NCBI RefSeq assembly: GCF_013113715.1
Contig: NZ_CP053344.1
Coordinates: forward strand, 1,612,001 to 1,676,000
Length of the DNA: 64,000 nt
Direction of reading: 5' to 3'
Origin: Herbiconiux sp. SALV-R1
GTDB lineage: Bacteria > Actinomycetota > Actinomycetes > Actinomycetales > Microbacteriaceae
Positions within the stretch are counted from its first letter, which is position 1. The number at the start of each line of letters is the position of its first letter. Both the position numbers and the translations under genes were made by a program. The notes under the pieces were generated by a model. That model had not been told where the DNA came from. It ran no database searches and saw only the letters and a program-made list of their open reading frames with translations. Positions 24,109 through 32,548 of this stretch are shown in pieces.

Positions 24109-24130
24109 AGTTTAGGGAGGACCACCGACA
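24109..24130 (-). promoter_or_regulatory. RecA-NDp/PafBC-type promoter of uvrB, leaderless
   Basis: On the minus strand TGTCGGTG (complement of 24123-24130, preceded by G) is followed by exactly 8 bases, then TAAACT (complement of 24109-24114), then 6 bases to the uvrB ATG. This is the same architecture as uvrA, with a different spacer sequence, so the match is not simple duplication. Confidence 0.8.
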
Positions 24131-24225
24131 CCAGCGTCGGTGCTCGCTCACAGCGTGAGCGCCCGCCCGCACCCGGCAGCGCGCGGGCTCCCAACCTCAT
24201 CCACCACATCGAGGCAGGCATCACC

Positions 24226-25251
24226 ATGCGAATCGGCATCCTCACCTCCGGCGGCGACTGCCCCGGGCTGAACGCGGTCATCCGCGGAGCCGTGCTCAAG
24301 GGCACCGAGATCAACGGCCAGGAGTTCGTCGGCTTCAAAGACGGCTGGCGCGGCGTCGTGAACGGCGACATCTCCCCGCTCGAGCGCAGCGACGTGCGCG
24401 GCATCGCGAAGCAGGGCGGCACCATCCTCGGCACCTCCCGCACCAACCCGTTCGAGGGCAACGGCGGCCCCGAGCGCATCCAGGAGACCCTCGACGCCCT
24501 CGGCATCGACGCCATCATCGCCATCGGCGGTGAGGGCACGCTCGCCGCCGCGAAGCGGTTGACGGATGCTGGGCTCAAGATCGTGGGTGTTCCGAAGACC
24601 GTCGACAACGACCTCGACGCCACCGACTACACCTTCGGCTTCGACACCGCGGTCGAGATCGCCACCGAGGCGATGGACCGCCTGCGCACCACCGGCGACT
24701 CGCACAGCCGCTGCATGGTCGCCGAGGTGATGGGCCGGCACGTCGGCTGGATCGCCCTGCACTCCGGCATGGCGGCCGGCGCCCACGCCATCCTCATCCC
24801 CGAGCAGAAGACCAGCATGGAGCAGGTCGCCGCCTGGGTGAAGAGCGCCGCCGACCGCGGCCGCGCCCCGCTCGTCGTGGTGGCCGAGGGCTTCAAGCCC
24901 GATCACGAAGACGACGCGCACTCCGAGCGCGGCCTCGACGCCTTCGGCCGCCCGCGCCTGGGCGGCATCGGCGAGCGTCTCGCCCCCATCATCGAAGACA
25001 TGACGGGCATCGAGACCCGCGCCACCACGCTCGGCCACATCCAGCGCGGCGGCGTTCCCACCGCCTACGACCGGGTGCTCGCGACGCGACTCGGCATGGC
25101 CGCGAGCGACATCGTCGAGGCGAAGGAGTGGGGCCAGATGGTCGCGCTGCGCGGCACCGACATCGTCACCGTCGGCTTCGAGGAGGCGCTCGGCCGCCTC
25201 AAGACCGTGCCTCAGCGCCGGTACAAAGAGGCGGCGATGCTCTTCGGCTGA
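24226..25251 (+). CDS. pfkA: 6-phosphofructokinase (actinobacterial type, G104/K124)
   Basis: Phosphorylates fructose-6-phosphate. The 341-residue protein begins MRIGILTSGGDCPGLNAVIRG. Specificity positions in E. coli numbering align without gaps: G104 in GGEGTL, as in ATP enzymes, and K124 in VPKTVDND, as in pyrophosphate enzymes. This mixed signature is known from ATP-dependent phosphofructokinases of Streptomyces and relatives, so ATP dependence is likely. Catalytic D127 and D129 are present. I chose ATG 24226 after GAGGCAGG; the frame is open far upstream across uvrB but that is a shadow. Its end overlaps pxpC tail to tail by 40 bases. Confidence 0.95.
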   Translation: MRIGILTSGGDCPGLNAVIRGAVLKGTEINGQEFVGFKDGWRGVVNGDISPLERSDVRGIAKQGGTILGTSRTNPFEGNGGPERIQETLDALGIDAIIAIGGEGTLAAAKRLTDAGLKIVGVPKTVDNDLDATDYTFGFDTAVEIATEAMDRLRTTGDSHSRCMVAEVMGRHVGWIALHSGMAAGAHAILIPEQKTSMEQVAAWVKSAADRGRAPLVVVAEGFKPDHEDDAHSERGLDAFGRPRLGGIGERLAPIIEDMTGIETRATTLGHIQRGGVPTAYDRVLATRLGMAASDIVEAKEWGQMVALRGTDIVTVGFEEALGRLKTVPQRRYKEAAMLFG

Positions 25252-26171
25252 TCGCCGAACCGCACCTGATCGCCCGGTCTGAGCTGGGCGATCAGGTCGA
25301 GCGACGGCTCGTCGATCACGCCGATGACGGGGTACCCTCCGGTCACCGGATGATCGCGACCGAACACGACGAGCTCACCTCCCGGCGGCACCTGCACCGC
25401 ACCCGCGACCATCCCCTCGCTCGCCAGCTCGACGTCGCGCCACCGGGGCAGCCGTTCGATCGGACGCCCACCGGCGAGCCGCACCCCGACGCGATTCGAC
25501 TCCGCCCCGACGGTCCACGGCTGCTCGAGCAGACATCGCCACCCCTCGTCACCGAACCAGTCGTCACGCGGCCCACGGGCGATCCGCAGGGGCGTGCTCG
25601 ACGGGCCGTCCCGCACGAGGACGGGCGGAATGAACTCGGCAGCCGGCCAGGCGCCGTACTCGTCGCCGAGCGGCAGCCTGTCCCCCGCTGCGAGTGGTGC
25701 CGGGCCGAGGCCGCTCAGCACATCCGCCGATCGGCTTCCGAGCACGCGTTCGACGGCGACCCCGCCGCGCACCGCGAGATAGCTGCGGAGGCCCCGCTCC
25801 GGCGGCAGCACCGTGACCACGTCGCCCGCGAACGCCGTGAACGACCACCCGACCGGATGCTGCACCGGCACGCGTGGGCGACCTCCAGCCGTCGCTGCCG
25901 TCGGGACCGGCTCGACGAGCACCAGCCCCGCAGCGCCGGCCGTGGCGAGGAGGGCGGTTCTCGTCACCCTGATGCTGAGATCGCCGAACGTCGTCTCGAT
26001 CACGGCGGCGTCGGACCGATTTCCGACGAGCCGGTTCGCCGCCGCGGCCGCCGCTCGATCCGCCGCGCCCGACCCCGTGACGCCGAGGTGGGCGTGGCCG
26101 GGCCGACCGCGATCCTGCACGAGCGCGAGCGGGCCGGTGGCCAGCACCTCGAGCGCCGCCTCACTCCGCAC
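25212..26171 (-). CDS. pxpC: 5-oxoprolinase subunit C (PxpC/KipA family)
   Basis: Part of the ATP-dependent PxpABC 5-oxoprolinase that opens pyroglutamate, a spontaneous glutamine breakdown product, to glutamate. The 319-residue protein shows the family signature LALVQDRGRPGHAHLGV near the N-terminus, with GAADRAA and AVRGGV further on. The GTG at 26171 overlaps the pxpB stop by 11 bases. Its last 40 bases overlap the end of convergent pfkA. The same family was once annotated as urea-carboxylase-like or biotin-dependent carboxyltransferase; the pxpAB neighbours favour oxoprolinase. Confidence 0.9.
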   Translation of the reverse strand: MRSEAALEVLATGPLALVQDRGRPGHAHLGVTGSGAADRAAAAAANRLVGNRSDAAVIETTFGDLSIRVTRTALLATAGAAGLVLVEPVPTAATAGGRPRVPVQHPVGWSFTAFAGDVVTVLPPERGLRSYLAVRGGVAVERVLGSRSADVLSGLGPAPLAAGDRLPLGDEYGAWPAAEFIPPVLVRDGPSSTPLRIARGPRDDWFGDEGWRCLLEQPWTVGAESNRVGVRLAGGRPIERLPRWRDVELASEGMVAGAVQVPPGGELVVFGRDHPVTGGYPVIGVIDEPSLDLIAQLRPGDQVRFGDQPKSIAASLYRR

Positions 26172-26847
26172 GGAAGAATCTCACGGTCGTGCCCGGCGCG
26201 AGAAGCGCGGGCTGAGCGGCATCCGGATTCCACAGGGCCGCATCCGTGTGGCCGATGATCTGCCAGCCGCCTGGCGATCGCCCCGGGTAGACGCCGCAGT
26301 AGCCCGCGGCGAGGGCGACCGACCCGGCGGGCACGGCGGCGCGCGGTGTGCTGCGGCGCGGCACGTCGAGACGGGAGTCGGATGCGGTGAGGTACGCGAA
26401 TCCCGGGGCGAAGCCGATGAACGCCGACGTCCACGCGCCCCCGGTGTGGAGGTCGATGACTTCGTCGACGGAGACGTCGAGGAGCTCGGCGACCGCTCCG
26501 AGGTCGGGGCCGTCGTAGTGCACGGCGAGCTCCACCGCATCGTCGTGCGGTCGGCGGGCGTCGGCGTCGGCCGCTATCGTCGCGGTGGAAATGGACGGTG
26601 GTGCGGTGATCGTCGACCTCACCCAGGCCTCCGTGGCGTTGAGGCCGACCTGCCTTGAGTCGATCACCACGAGAACGGTCCGCGCCGCGGGAACCAGCTC
26701 GACCACGCCGAGACGCGCGAGTTCCTCTCCCGACGAGGCCCGCAGCATCCGATACCCCTGCAGCGTCTGCACGGAGTCGGCGAACTCGACGAGCAGTGCC
26801 GACTCCCCCACCCGCCGCACGTCAGGGCCCGCGAGTGCGCCCATCAC
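26161..26847 (-). CDS. pxpB: 5-oxoprolinase subunit B (PxpB/KipI family)
   Basis: Partner subunit of 5-oxoprolinase, related to the Bacillus KipI protein. The 228-residue product shows the conserved [14 protein letters not shown] and the [19 protein letters not shown] segments of the family. The start is ambiguous by one codon: GTG at 26847 overlaps the pxpA stop as GTGA, and ATG at 26844 overlaps as TGATG. Either way it is coupled to pxpA. It overlaps pxpC by 11 bases downstream. Confidence 0.9.
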   Translation of the reverse strand: MMGALAGPDVRRVGESALLVEFADSVQTLQGYRMLRASSGEELARLGVVELVPAARTVLVVIDSRQVGLNATEAWVRSTITAPPSISTATIAADADARRPHDDAVELAVHYDGPDLGAVAELLDVSVDEVIDLHTGGAWTSAFIGFAPGFAYLTASDSRLDVPRRSTPRAAVPAGSVALAAGYCGVYPGRSPGGWQIIGHTDAALWNPDAAQPALLAPGTTVRFFRAE

Positions 26848-27605
26848 GCCACGAAGGAGCCGATCGTGAGCCCCGATTCCTCGAGGCCGGCGCGCACGGT
26901 GCGGGCGATGGCGACGGCACCGGGGGTGTCGCCGTGCACGCAGATGGTCTCGGCACTGAGGGCGATGTCGTGGCCGTCGATGGAGGTGACGACGCCTTCG
27001 AGGGCGAGCCTGCGCATCCGCTCGGCGATCTCGGCGGGGTCGTGCAGCACGGCACCCGGCTCGCGGCGTGAGACGAGCGTGCCGTCGGAGCGGTAGGCGC
27101 GGTCGGCGAAGGCTTCCGGCACGAAACGGAGGCCCTCGGCCTCGGCCTGGCGTGACACCTCGGAGTCGGGCAGGCCGACGAGCGCGAGCGAGGGGTCGAG
27201 GCTCACGAGGGCGTCGACGACGGCTCCCGCCTGGAGCTCGTCGTGGACGATGCGGTTGTAGAGCGCGCCGTGCGGTTTGACGTAGGAGACGCGGGTTCCT
27301 GCGGAGGCGGCGAGCCCCTGCAGGGCGCCGATCTGGTAGACGACGTCGGCGAAGAGGTCGTCGGCGGGGAGGTCGAGGTCGCGCCGGCCGAAGCCGCGCA
27401 GGTCGGGGTACGACACCTGCGCCCCCACGACGACCCGTCGGGCCGCGGCGAGGCGGAGGGTGGCGAGCAGCCCCGTCGGGTCTCCAGCGTGGAAGCCGCA
27501 GGCGACGTTCGCGCTCGAGACGACGTCGAGCATGGCCTCGTCGTCGCCGAGCGTCCAGGCGCCGTACGACTCGCCGAGGTCGGCGTTGAGGTCGATGGTC
27601 GGCAC
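26844..27605 (-). CDS. pxpA: 5-oxoprolinase subunit A (PxpA, LamB/YcsF family)
   Basis: Catalytic-side subunit of the PxpABC 5-oxoprolinase. The 253-residue protein opens with the family signature [11 protein letters not shown] and contains [13 protein letters not shown] and VKPHGALYN, which carry likely catalytic acidic and histidine residues. GTG 27605 starts three bases after the coaE stop, with AAGGG inside the coaE end as ribosome-binding site. The pxpABC genes thus appear to be read through from coaE. Confidence 0.94.
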   Translation of the reverse strand: MPTIDLNADLGESYGAWTLGDDEAMLDVVSSANVACGFHAGDPTGLLATLRLAAARRVVVGAQVSYPDLRGFGRRDLDLPADDLFADVVYQIGALQGLAASAGTRVSYVKPHGALYNRIVHDELQAGAVVDALVSLDPSLALVGLPDSEVSRQAEAEGLRFVPEAFADRAYRSDGTLVSRREPGAVLHDPAEIAERMRRLALEGVVTSIDGHDIALSAETICVHGDTPGAVAIARTVRAGLEESGLTIGSFVA

Positions 27606-27608
27606 GGG

Positions 27609-28226
27609 TCAGCCCTTCGTCGCGTGCGCGAGCAGGGTCGGCCAGGCCTCGTCGACCTGTTGCAGCGTCTCGGCGAGCGTCCCGCCGGAGTCGATCACGA
27701 TGTCGGCGAGCGCGCGCCGATCGGCATCGGAGGCCTGCGACCCCACCCGGCGCGCGGCTTCCTCGGGTGACATGCCTCGCAGCTCGACGAGGCGGGCGAT
27801 GCGTTGTTCGGCGGGGGCCTCGACGACCACGATGAGGCCGAACTGGCCGTCGCGGCGGCCGCCCGTCTCGGCGAGGAGGGGGACGTCGTAGACGACCACC
27901 GCATCCGGGTCGCGCTCCGCGATCTCGGCGAGGCGCTCCTTCAGCAGCTGCGCGACGGCGGGGTGGGTGATGCCGTTGAGGTCGAGTCGTGCGGCGTCGT
28001 CGGAGAAGACGATGGCGCCGAGCGCCGCGCGGTCGAGGGTGCCGTCGGCGGCGATGACGGATGCGCCGAACCGGTCGGCGATCGCCGCGAGACCCGGGGT
28101 GCCGGGCTCCACCGCCTCGCGGGCGAGCTTGTCGGCGTCGATGACGATGGCGCCGTGGTCGGCGAACCGCTTCGCCACTGTCGATTTGCCGGCGGCGATG
28201 CCCCCGGTGAGGCCGATGACGTTCAC
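27609..28226 (-). CDS. coaE: Dephospho-CoA kinase
   Basis: Last step of coenzyme A synthesis: ATP-dependent phosphorylation of dephospho-CoA. The 205-residue protein starts MNVIGLTGGIAAGKST, with the P-loop near 8-16, then the substrate-binding DADKLAREA and the lid region PAEQRIARL. GTG 28226 is preceded by TAGCAT with 6-base spacing and no strong ribosome-binding site, suggesting a leaderless start. It follows rpsA on the same strand, a common actinobacterial pairing, with a hairpin between. Confidence 0.95.
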   Translation of the reverse strand: MNVIGLTGGIAAGKSTVAKRFADHGAIVIDADKLAREAVEPGTPGLAAIADRFGASVIAADGTLDRAALGAIVFSDDAARLDLNGITHPAVAQLLKERLAEIAERDPDAVVVYDVPLLAETGGRRDGQFGLIVVVEAPAEQRIARLVELRGMSPEEAARRVGSQASDADRRALADIVIDSGGTLAETLQQVDEAWPTLLAHATKG

Positions 28227-28232
28227 GGTCTC

Positions 28233-28238
28233 ATGCTA
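28233..28238 (-). promoter_or_regulatory. Candidate -10 of coaE-pxpABC
   Basis: TAGCAT on the minus strand, exactly 6 bases before the coaE GTG, just past the rpsA terminator hairpin. No -35 was recognised. Confidence 0.45.
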
Positions 28239-28273
28239 CTGGGGTGCTGTCGAGGCTCCGTCGCCGGAAACGG

Positions 28274-28305
28274 CGGATGGCCGCCCCCGAGGGGACGGCC
28301 ATCCG
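28274..28305. terminator. Hairpin after rpsA
   Basis: A 10-bp perfect stem, CGGATGGCCG with CGGCCATCCG, is extended inwards by CCCC/GGGG pairing. It lies 32 bases past the rpsA stop and just upstream of the coaE promoter. There is no strong T-run, so termination may be partial. Confidence 0.6.
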
Positions 28306-28337
28306 TGGTGCTGATGCGGGAGCTGACGCTCCGCGAC

Positions 28338-29789
28338 TCAGTTGTTCGAGCTGAGCTTCTCGCGCAGAGCGGCGAGGGTCTCGTCGTCGGCGAGGGTGCC
28401 GGCGCCGGTCGACTCGCTCGAGAACGAGGAGGAACCCGAGGGGATGTCGCTCGCCAGGGCCTCGGCGTTGGACGCCGCGACCTGCTTCTTGTGGGCCTCC
28501 CAGCGAGCCTGGGCCTCGGCGTACTCCTGCTCCCACTTCTCGCGCTGAGCGTCGAAGCCCTCTTTCCACTCGTTCGTCTCGGGGTCGAAGCCCTCCGGGA
28601 ACTTGTAGTTGCCCTGCTCGTCGTACTCGGTGAGCATGCCGTAGAGGGCGGGGTCGAACTCGGTGCCCTCGGGGTCGACGCCCTCGTTGGCCTGCTTGAG
28701 GCTCAGCGAGATGCGGCGACGCTCGAGGTCGATGTCGATGACCTTGACGAACACCTCGTCGCCCACCGAGACGACCTGCTCGGCCAGCTCGACGTGCTTG
28801 CCCGAGAGCTCGGAGATGTGCACCAGACCCTCGATGCCCTCGGCGACGCGCACGAACGCACCGAACGGCACCAGCTTGGTGACCTTTCCGGGTGCGACCT
28901 GGCCGATGGCGTGGGTACGGGCGAACACCTGCCACGGGTCTTCCTGGGTGGCCTTGAGCGAGAGCGACACGCGCTCGCGGTCGAGGTCGACCTCGAGGAT
29001 CTCGACGGTGACCTCCTGGCCCACCTCGACGACCTCGGAGGCGTGCTCGATGTGCTTCCAGGAGAGCTCGGAGACGTGGACGAGACCGTCGACGCCGCCC
29101 AGGTCGACGAACGCACCGAAGTTGACGATCGACGAGACGACGCCCTTGCGGACCTGCCCCTTCTGGAGGTTGTTGAGGAAGGTGGTGCGGCTCTCCGACT
29201 GGGTCTGCTCGAGCAGAGCGCGGCGCGACAGGACCACGTTGTTGCGGTTCTTGTCGAGCTCGAGGATCTTCGCCTCGATCTCCTGGCCCAGGTACGGGGT
29301 GAGGTCGCGAACGCGGCGGAGCTCGATGAGCGAGGCCGGGAGGAAGCCGCGGAGGCCGATGTCGACGATGAGGCCACCCTTGACGACCTCGATGACCGAA
29401 CCGGTCACCACGCCGTCGGCGTCCTTGATCTTCTCGACGTCGCCCCAGGCGCGCTCGTACTGGGCGCGCTTCTTCGACAGGATGAGACGGCCTTCCTTGT
29501 CCTCCTTCTGGAGAACGAGGGCCTCGACACTGTCGCCGACCTGAACAACTTCGCTCGGGTCGACGTCGTGCTTGATGGAAAGCTCACGCGAAGGGATGAC
29601 GCCCTCCGTCTTGTAACCGACGTCGAGGAGGACCTCGTCGCGGTCGATCTTCACCACGGTGCCTTCGATGAGGTCTCCGTCGTTGAAGAATTTCAGAGTC
29701 TTTTCGACCGCGGCGAGGAAGTCTTCAGCAGATCCGATGTCATTGATGGCGACCTGCTTGGTTGCCTTGTCGGTCGTTGCGATTGTCAT
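28338..29789 (-). CDS. rpsA: 30S ribosomal protein S1
   Basis: Binds mRNA on the 30S subunit and helps initiation. The 483-residue protein has four S1 repeats, each visible by its GxVxxxxxxGxFVDxG pattern (for example GTVVKIDRDEVLLDVGYKTEG and GVVSSIVNFGAFVDLGGVDG), then an acidic, Gln/Glu-rich tail ending near LREKLSSNN. This is the usual shorter actinobacterial form compared with six repeats in E. coli. ATG 29789 is used. It has its own promoter in the end of the upstream regulator gene. Confidence 0.97.
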   Translation of the reverse strand: MTIATTDKATKQVAINDIGSAEDFLAAVEKTLKFFNDGDLIEGTVVKIDRDEVLLDVGYKTEGVIPSRELSIKHDVDPSEVVQVGDSVEALVLQKEDKEGRLILSKKRAQYERAWGDVEKIKDADGVVTGSVIEVVKGGLIVDIGLRGFLPASLIELRRVRDLTPYLGQEIEAKILELDKNRNNVVLSRRALLEQTQSESRTTFLNNLQKGQVRKGVVSSIVNFGAFVDLGGVDGLVHVSELSWKHIEHASEVVEVGQEVTVEILEVDLDRERVSLSLKATQEDPWQVFARTHAIGQVAPGKVTKLVPFGAFVRVAEGIEGLVHISELSGKHVELAEQVVSVGDEVFVKVIDIDLERRRISLSLKQANEGVDPEGTEFDPALYGMLTEYDEQGNYKFPEGFDPETNEWKEGFDAQREKWEQEYAEAQARWEAHKKQVAASNAEALASDIPSGSSSFSSESTGAGTLADDETLAALREKLSSNN

Positions 29790-29872
29790 GTAGTGGGTGC
29801 TCCGTTATGGACATGGTTCGGGCCTGGCGCGATGATCTTTCTGGTTTTTCCGCGACAGGCGGGCGGATGGAA

Positions 29873-29921
29873 GTCACAGAAGTGACGCTCAAGTCTAGCT
29901 TTTGTGCTCGGTGTGGTGCAA
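29873..29921 (-). promoter_or_regulatory. rpsA promoter overlapping the end of the LuxR gene
   Basis: On the minus strand TTGCAC (complement of 29916-29921) and TAGACT (complement of 29892-29897) are spaced by 18 bases, a good housekeeping promoter. The -10 overlaps the stop codon of the upstream gene. GTCAC-N4-GTGAC (29873-29886) lies at the expected transcription start and could be an operator or a 5' leader stem. The leader would be about 95 bases. Confidence 0.6.
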
Positions 29922-32492
29922 CGTCGTCGTGCACCTCCCTATTCCGGCCTCGGCGAGCGGAGCCGGCGCTCCCGTCGCCGCGGTCAACGACGACGACAGC
30001 TCGCTGCGACTCCGGATGCCGAGTTTGCGGAAGATCCGCAGCATGTGTGTCTCGACAGTACGGATGGACAGCACGAGCACATCTGCCACTTCCCTGTTGG
30101 ACATCCCGGTCGAGGCGAGCCGTGCGACTTCGAGTTCCCTCGACGACAAGGGGCTGGTGACGACTTCGGAGAGGAAGAGCTGGGCCGGCGTGTCGCACAG
30201 ACGGATGGCCTCATCTGCACGGCGGGCGGCCGACGACGCATCCCGGGAGCGAGCAGCGGCTGCATGCAGCCGGGATGCGCGAGAGTACGCTTCGGCGGCG
30301 TAGGCATGAAGCCCGATCGTGGCCGATGCTTCGCCAGCGGACTCGAGAGCGAGAGCCCGTGCGACTCCATCGGGGTCGGACGTGTCGACACCGGGTTCGA
30401 GCAGAGCTGCCATGGCGCGCGCGAACTGAAGTGCCACGTCGATGCAACGGCCCTCCACGAGGGGTGCGAGGGTGTCGACACCTTCGAGTGCTTCCGCACC
30501 CGCCCCGGCCCGCACTGCCTCCACCGACGCGACGATGCTCGACAGGAACAGCCCGTCTTCACGATGGGCCTCTGCCGCCGCGCGAAACATCGTTGCGGCC
30601 GCCTCGCGTCTTCCCGACGACGCTTCGATCCACGCCTGAGCTTGTTTCGTCCAGCCCTCGAGGAAGGGTTGGCCCTGAGACACGAGCTCCAGTGGCGCGA
30701 GCGTAGCAGCAGCCTCGTCGGGCCGGCCTGCGGCGGCGAGTGCCATGCACAGACCGGCTCTAGCCAGGAGACCCGTCTCCACATGCCCGTGTCTGGCCAG
30801 CTCGGTCAGGGCGCGACGCAGCAGCACGACCGCGGCCGCCGAGCGTCCGGACGAGAAGGTGACGATTCCCGCCATCCACTCGGCCAGCGATTGTTGGCCC
30901 CCGTGTCCACGTGCCCCCGCTTCAGCGGCGAGAGCAGTGGCGCGCGAGATCGTCGTGTCCAGCGGCAGATCGTAGGCGCTCGCGAAGATGCGCTCGAAAC
31001 GTGCTCGGAACGGATCCGCGTTGGCGGAGAGCAACACCTGTTCCGCCTCGTCGGCAAGGGACAGCGCCGTCGTCAGCTGGCCTCGCAGTGTCGCCATGGC
31101 GGCGGAGATCGCGAGCCTTTCCCCCTCCAGCACTGCAGCTGCTTCCGCCACGCCTGCAGGCCGGGCAGGCGCGGACGATGCTTCGTCCGACAAGGCCATG
31201 GTGTTCAGCTGCACGGGCGACACCGGGTTCTGCTCGGACGCTTGGCTATCGGTCTTCTCGACGAGGCCCCAATGCGGGTTCGCGCCGTCGAGGCGATCGG
31301 AGATCAAACGGAACAGCTCCTCCCGGGCGCGCAGTTGAGACACCTCCAACTCGTCGATCTCGAGTGCCTGCACCCGCGCCAACGCATCGGTCCAGCGACC
31401 GAGTTGCGACTCGGCAGACGTCAGAATCAACTCGGCGGCGCTCCCGGCGCCGTGGGCAAGGGCCAGGGAGGCGAGTCCGTGGGCCAATTCCGTTCGGGAC
31501 GTTCGGAGGGCCAGTTCCGCTGCTGCCGTGAGCGCAACCGGATCCACGGGCCGTCCCATCACCAACGACAGCCTCGCGAGCGTGACGAGTTCGACCGATC
31601 CGAGCGCCTCGGAGGGCTGTACCGCCAAGGTGTCGACGAGGGCCTCGCACAGACGTCGGTGACGCAGCCGGCCAAGAGTCTGAGGAAGGAGCAGCTCGAC
31701 CACCGGATCGCGCATTCTCAGTCGGAGCTCACCGTCATCGTCTCGTACCTCGATCACGCCCTCGGACTCGAGCTGTTCGAGAAAGTGAGCAGAGACAGGC
31801 TCCCCGTCGGACACGGCGGCGGAACTGCTCCGCAGCCGGTCGACGCCGAGCCCGGGAGCGAGGCAGATGAGATCGAGCGTCTGCTCCACATCTGTGCCCA
31901 TGGCGATGATGGCACTCCGCTGCATGATGACTGCACGGAGTTCCTCATACCGAGGCATGCCCTGGGCCAGCCGCCAGCCGTCGCCGTCGGAGACGAGCGC
32001 TCCCGAGGAGCGTGCCTCACGCAGCGCCTCCCTGAGTATGACGAGGTCTCCGCCGCCGCGTTGCGGAACGAATGCTGGTACCGCGGAATCGTCGATGACC
32101 CCACCGACGAACCTTTCCGCCACCTGAAGTGTTGCAGCCCCGTCGAGAGCCGGGAGTTCGACCCTGGTCACGGCGCCCGCGCGCCGGAGTTCGTCGACCA
32201 CCGGATAGACGGTGCGAGTCCGCGCCGCCAGGAGTGGCAGAACCGATCCGGCTTTGACTGCCTCGACGAGCTTCTCTGCCTGAGCGGGCATCAACCGGTC
32301 GACATCGTCTCCGACCCAGAGCCGCCGCCGCGTCTTGTCGTCGAGTCGCTGGATGACCCGTCGCATCAGGTGTGTGCGCCCCGAACCGCGTTCACCCACG
32401 AGAATGACCCCCCGGTCGGCCGCAAGTTCTGCGACGACCCGTTCCTCGCAGACGAACCGATCTGGGTCGTGGGTTGTCTGTGCCGTCGTCAT
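29895..32492 (-). CDS. LuxR-family transcriptional regulator, large ATP-binding (LAL/MalT-like)
   Basis: An 865-residue regulator. A P-loop GERGSGRT lies near 33-40, with a Walker B-like WVGDDVDRL after it; a long helical, Ala/Leu-rich, TPR-like middle follows. A C-terminal LuxR helix-turn-helix is clear: LSSRELEVARLASTGMSNRE and SIRTVETHMLRIFRKLGIRS. Such STAND-type proteins usually respond to a small ligand and ATP. Neither ligand nor target can be read from the sequence. I chose ATG 32492, with GAGGGGAAGG upstream, over the earlier start at 32543. It stands alone: the neighbours epimerase and rpsA are unrelated. Its codon use is less G/C-extreme than that of its neighbours, which may hint at transfer. 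Confidence 0.88.
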   Translation of the reverse strand: MTTAQTTHDPDRFVCEERVVAELAADRGVILVGERGSGRTHLMRRVIQRLDDKTRRRLWVGDDVDRLMPAQAEKLVEAVKAGSVLPLLAARTRTVYPVVDELRRAGAVTRVELPALDGAATLQVAERFVGGVIDDSAVPAFVPQRGGGDLVILREALREARSSGALVSDGDGWRLAQGMPRYEELRAVIMQRSAIIAMGTDVEQTLDLICLAPGLGVDRLRSSSAAVSDGEPVSAHFLEQLESEGVIEVRDDDGELRLRMRDPVVELLLPQTLGRLRHRRLCEALVDTLAVQPSEALGSVELVTLARLSLVMGRPVDPVALTAAAELALRTSRTELAHGLASLALAHGAGSAAELILTSAESQLGRWTDALARVQALEIDELEVSQLRAREELFRLISDRLDGANPHWGLVEKTDSQASEQNPVSPVQLNTMALSDEASSAPARPAGVAEAAAVLEGERLAISAAMATLRGQLTTALSLADEAEQVLLSANADPFRARFERIFASAYDLPLDTTISRATALAAEAGARGHGGQQSLAEWMAGIVTFSSGRSAAAVVLLRRALTELARHGHVETGLLARAGLCMALAAAGRPDEAAATLAPLELVSQGQPFLEGWTKQAQAWIEASSGRREAAATMFRAAAEAHREDGLFLSSIVASVEAVRAGAGAEALEGVDTLAPLVEGRCIDVALQFARAMAALLEPGVDTSDPDGVARALALESAGEASATIGLHAYAAEAYSRASRLHAAAARSRDASSAARRADEAIRLCDTPAQLFLSEVVTSPLSSRELEVARLASTGMSNREVADVLVLSIRTVETHMLRIFRKLGIRSRSELSSSLTAATGAPAPLAEAGIGRCTTTLHHTEHKS

Positions 32493-32548
32493 CGCCTTCC
32501 CCTCCCCGGATGCATCATTCTTGCGCGCAGGCGCTGGGCGCACCAGCC

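Noticed and set aside
24131-24160. A plus-strand CGTCGGTG element that could serve pfkA as a damage promoter
   Set aside because: It is the other half of the local dyad; the core lacks the initial T and no TAnnnT follows at 8 bases.
21684-24225. LexA boxes at uvrA or uvrB
   Set aside because: No CGAAC-N4-GTTCG type palindrome is present in either promoter; only imuA has one.
32493-32543. Earlier start for the LuxR-family regulator
   Set aside because: ATG 32492 has a strong GAGGGGAAGG directly before it, and the upstream 17 residues look like leader sequence.
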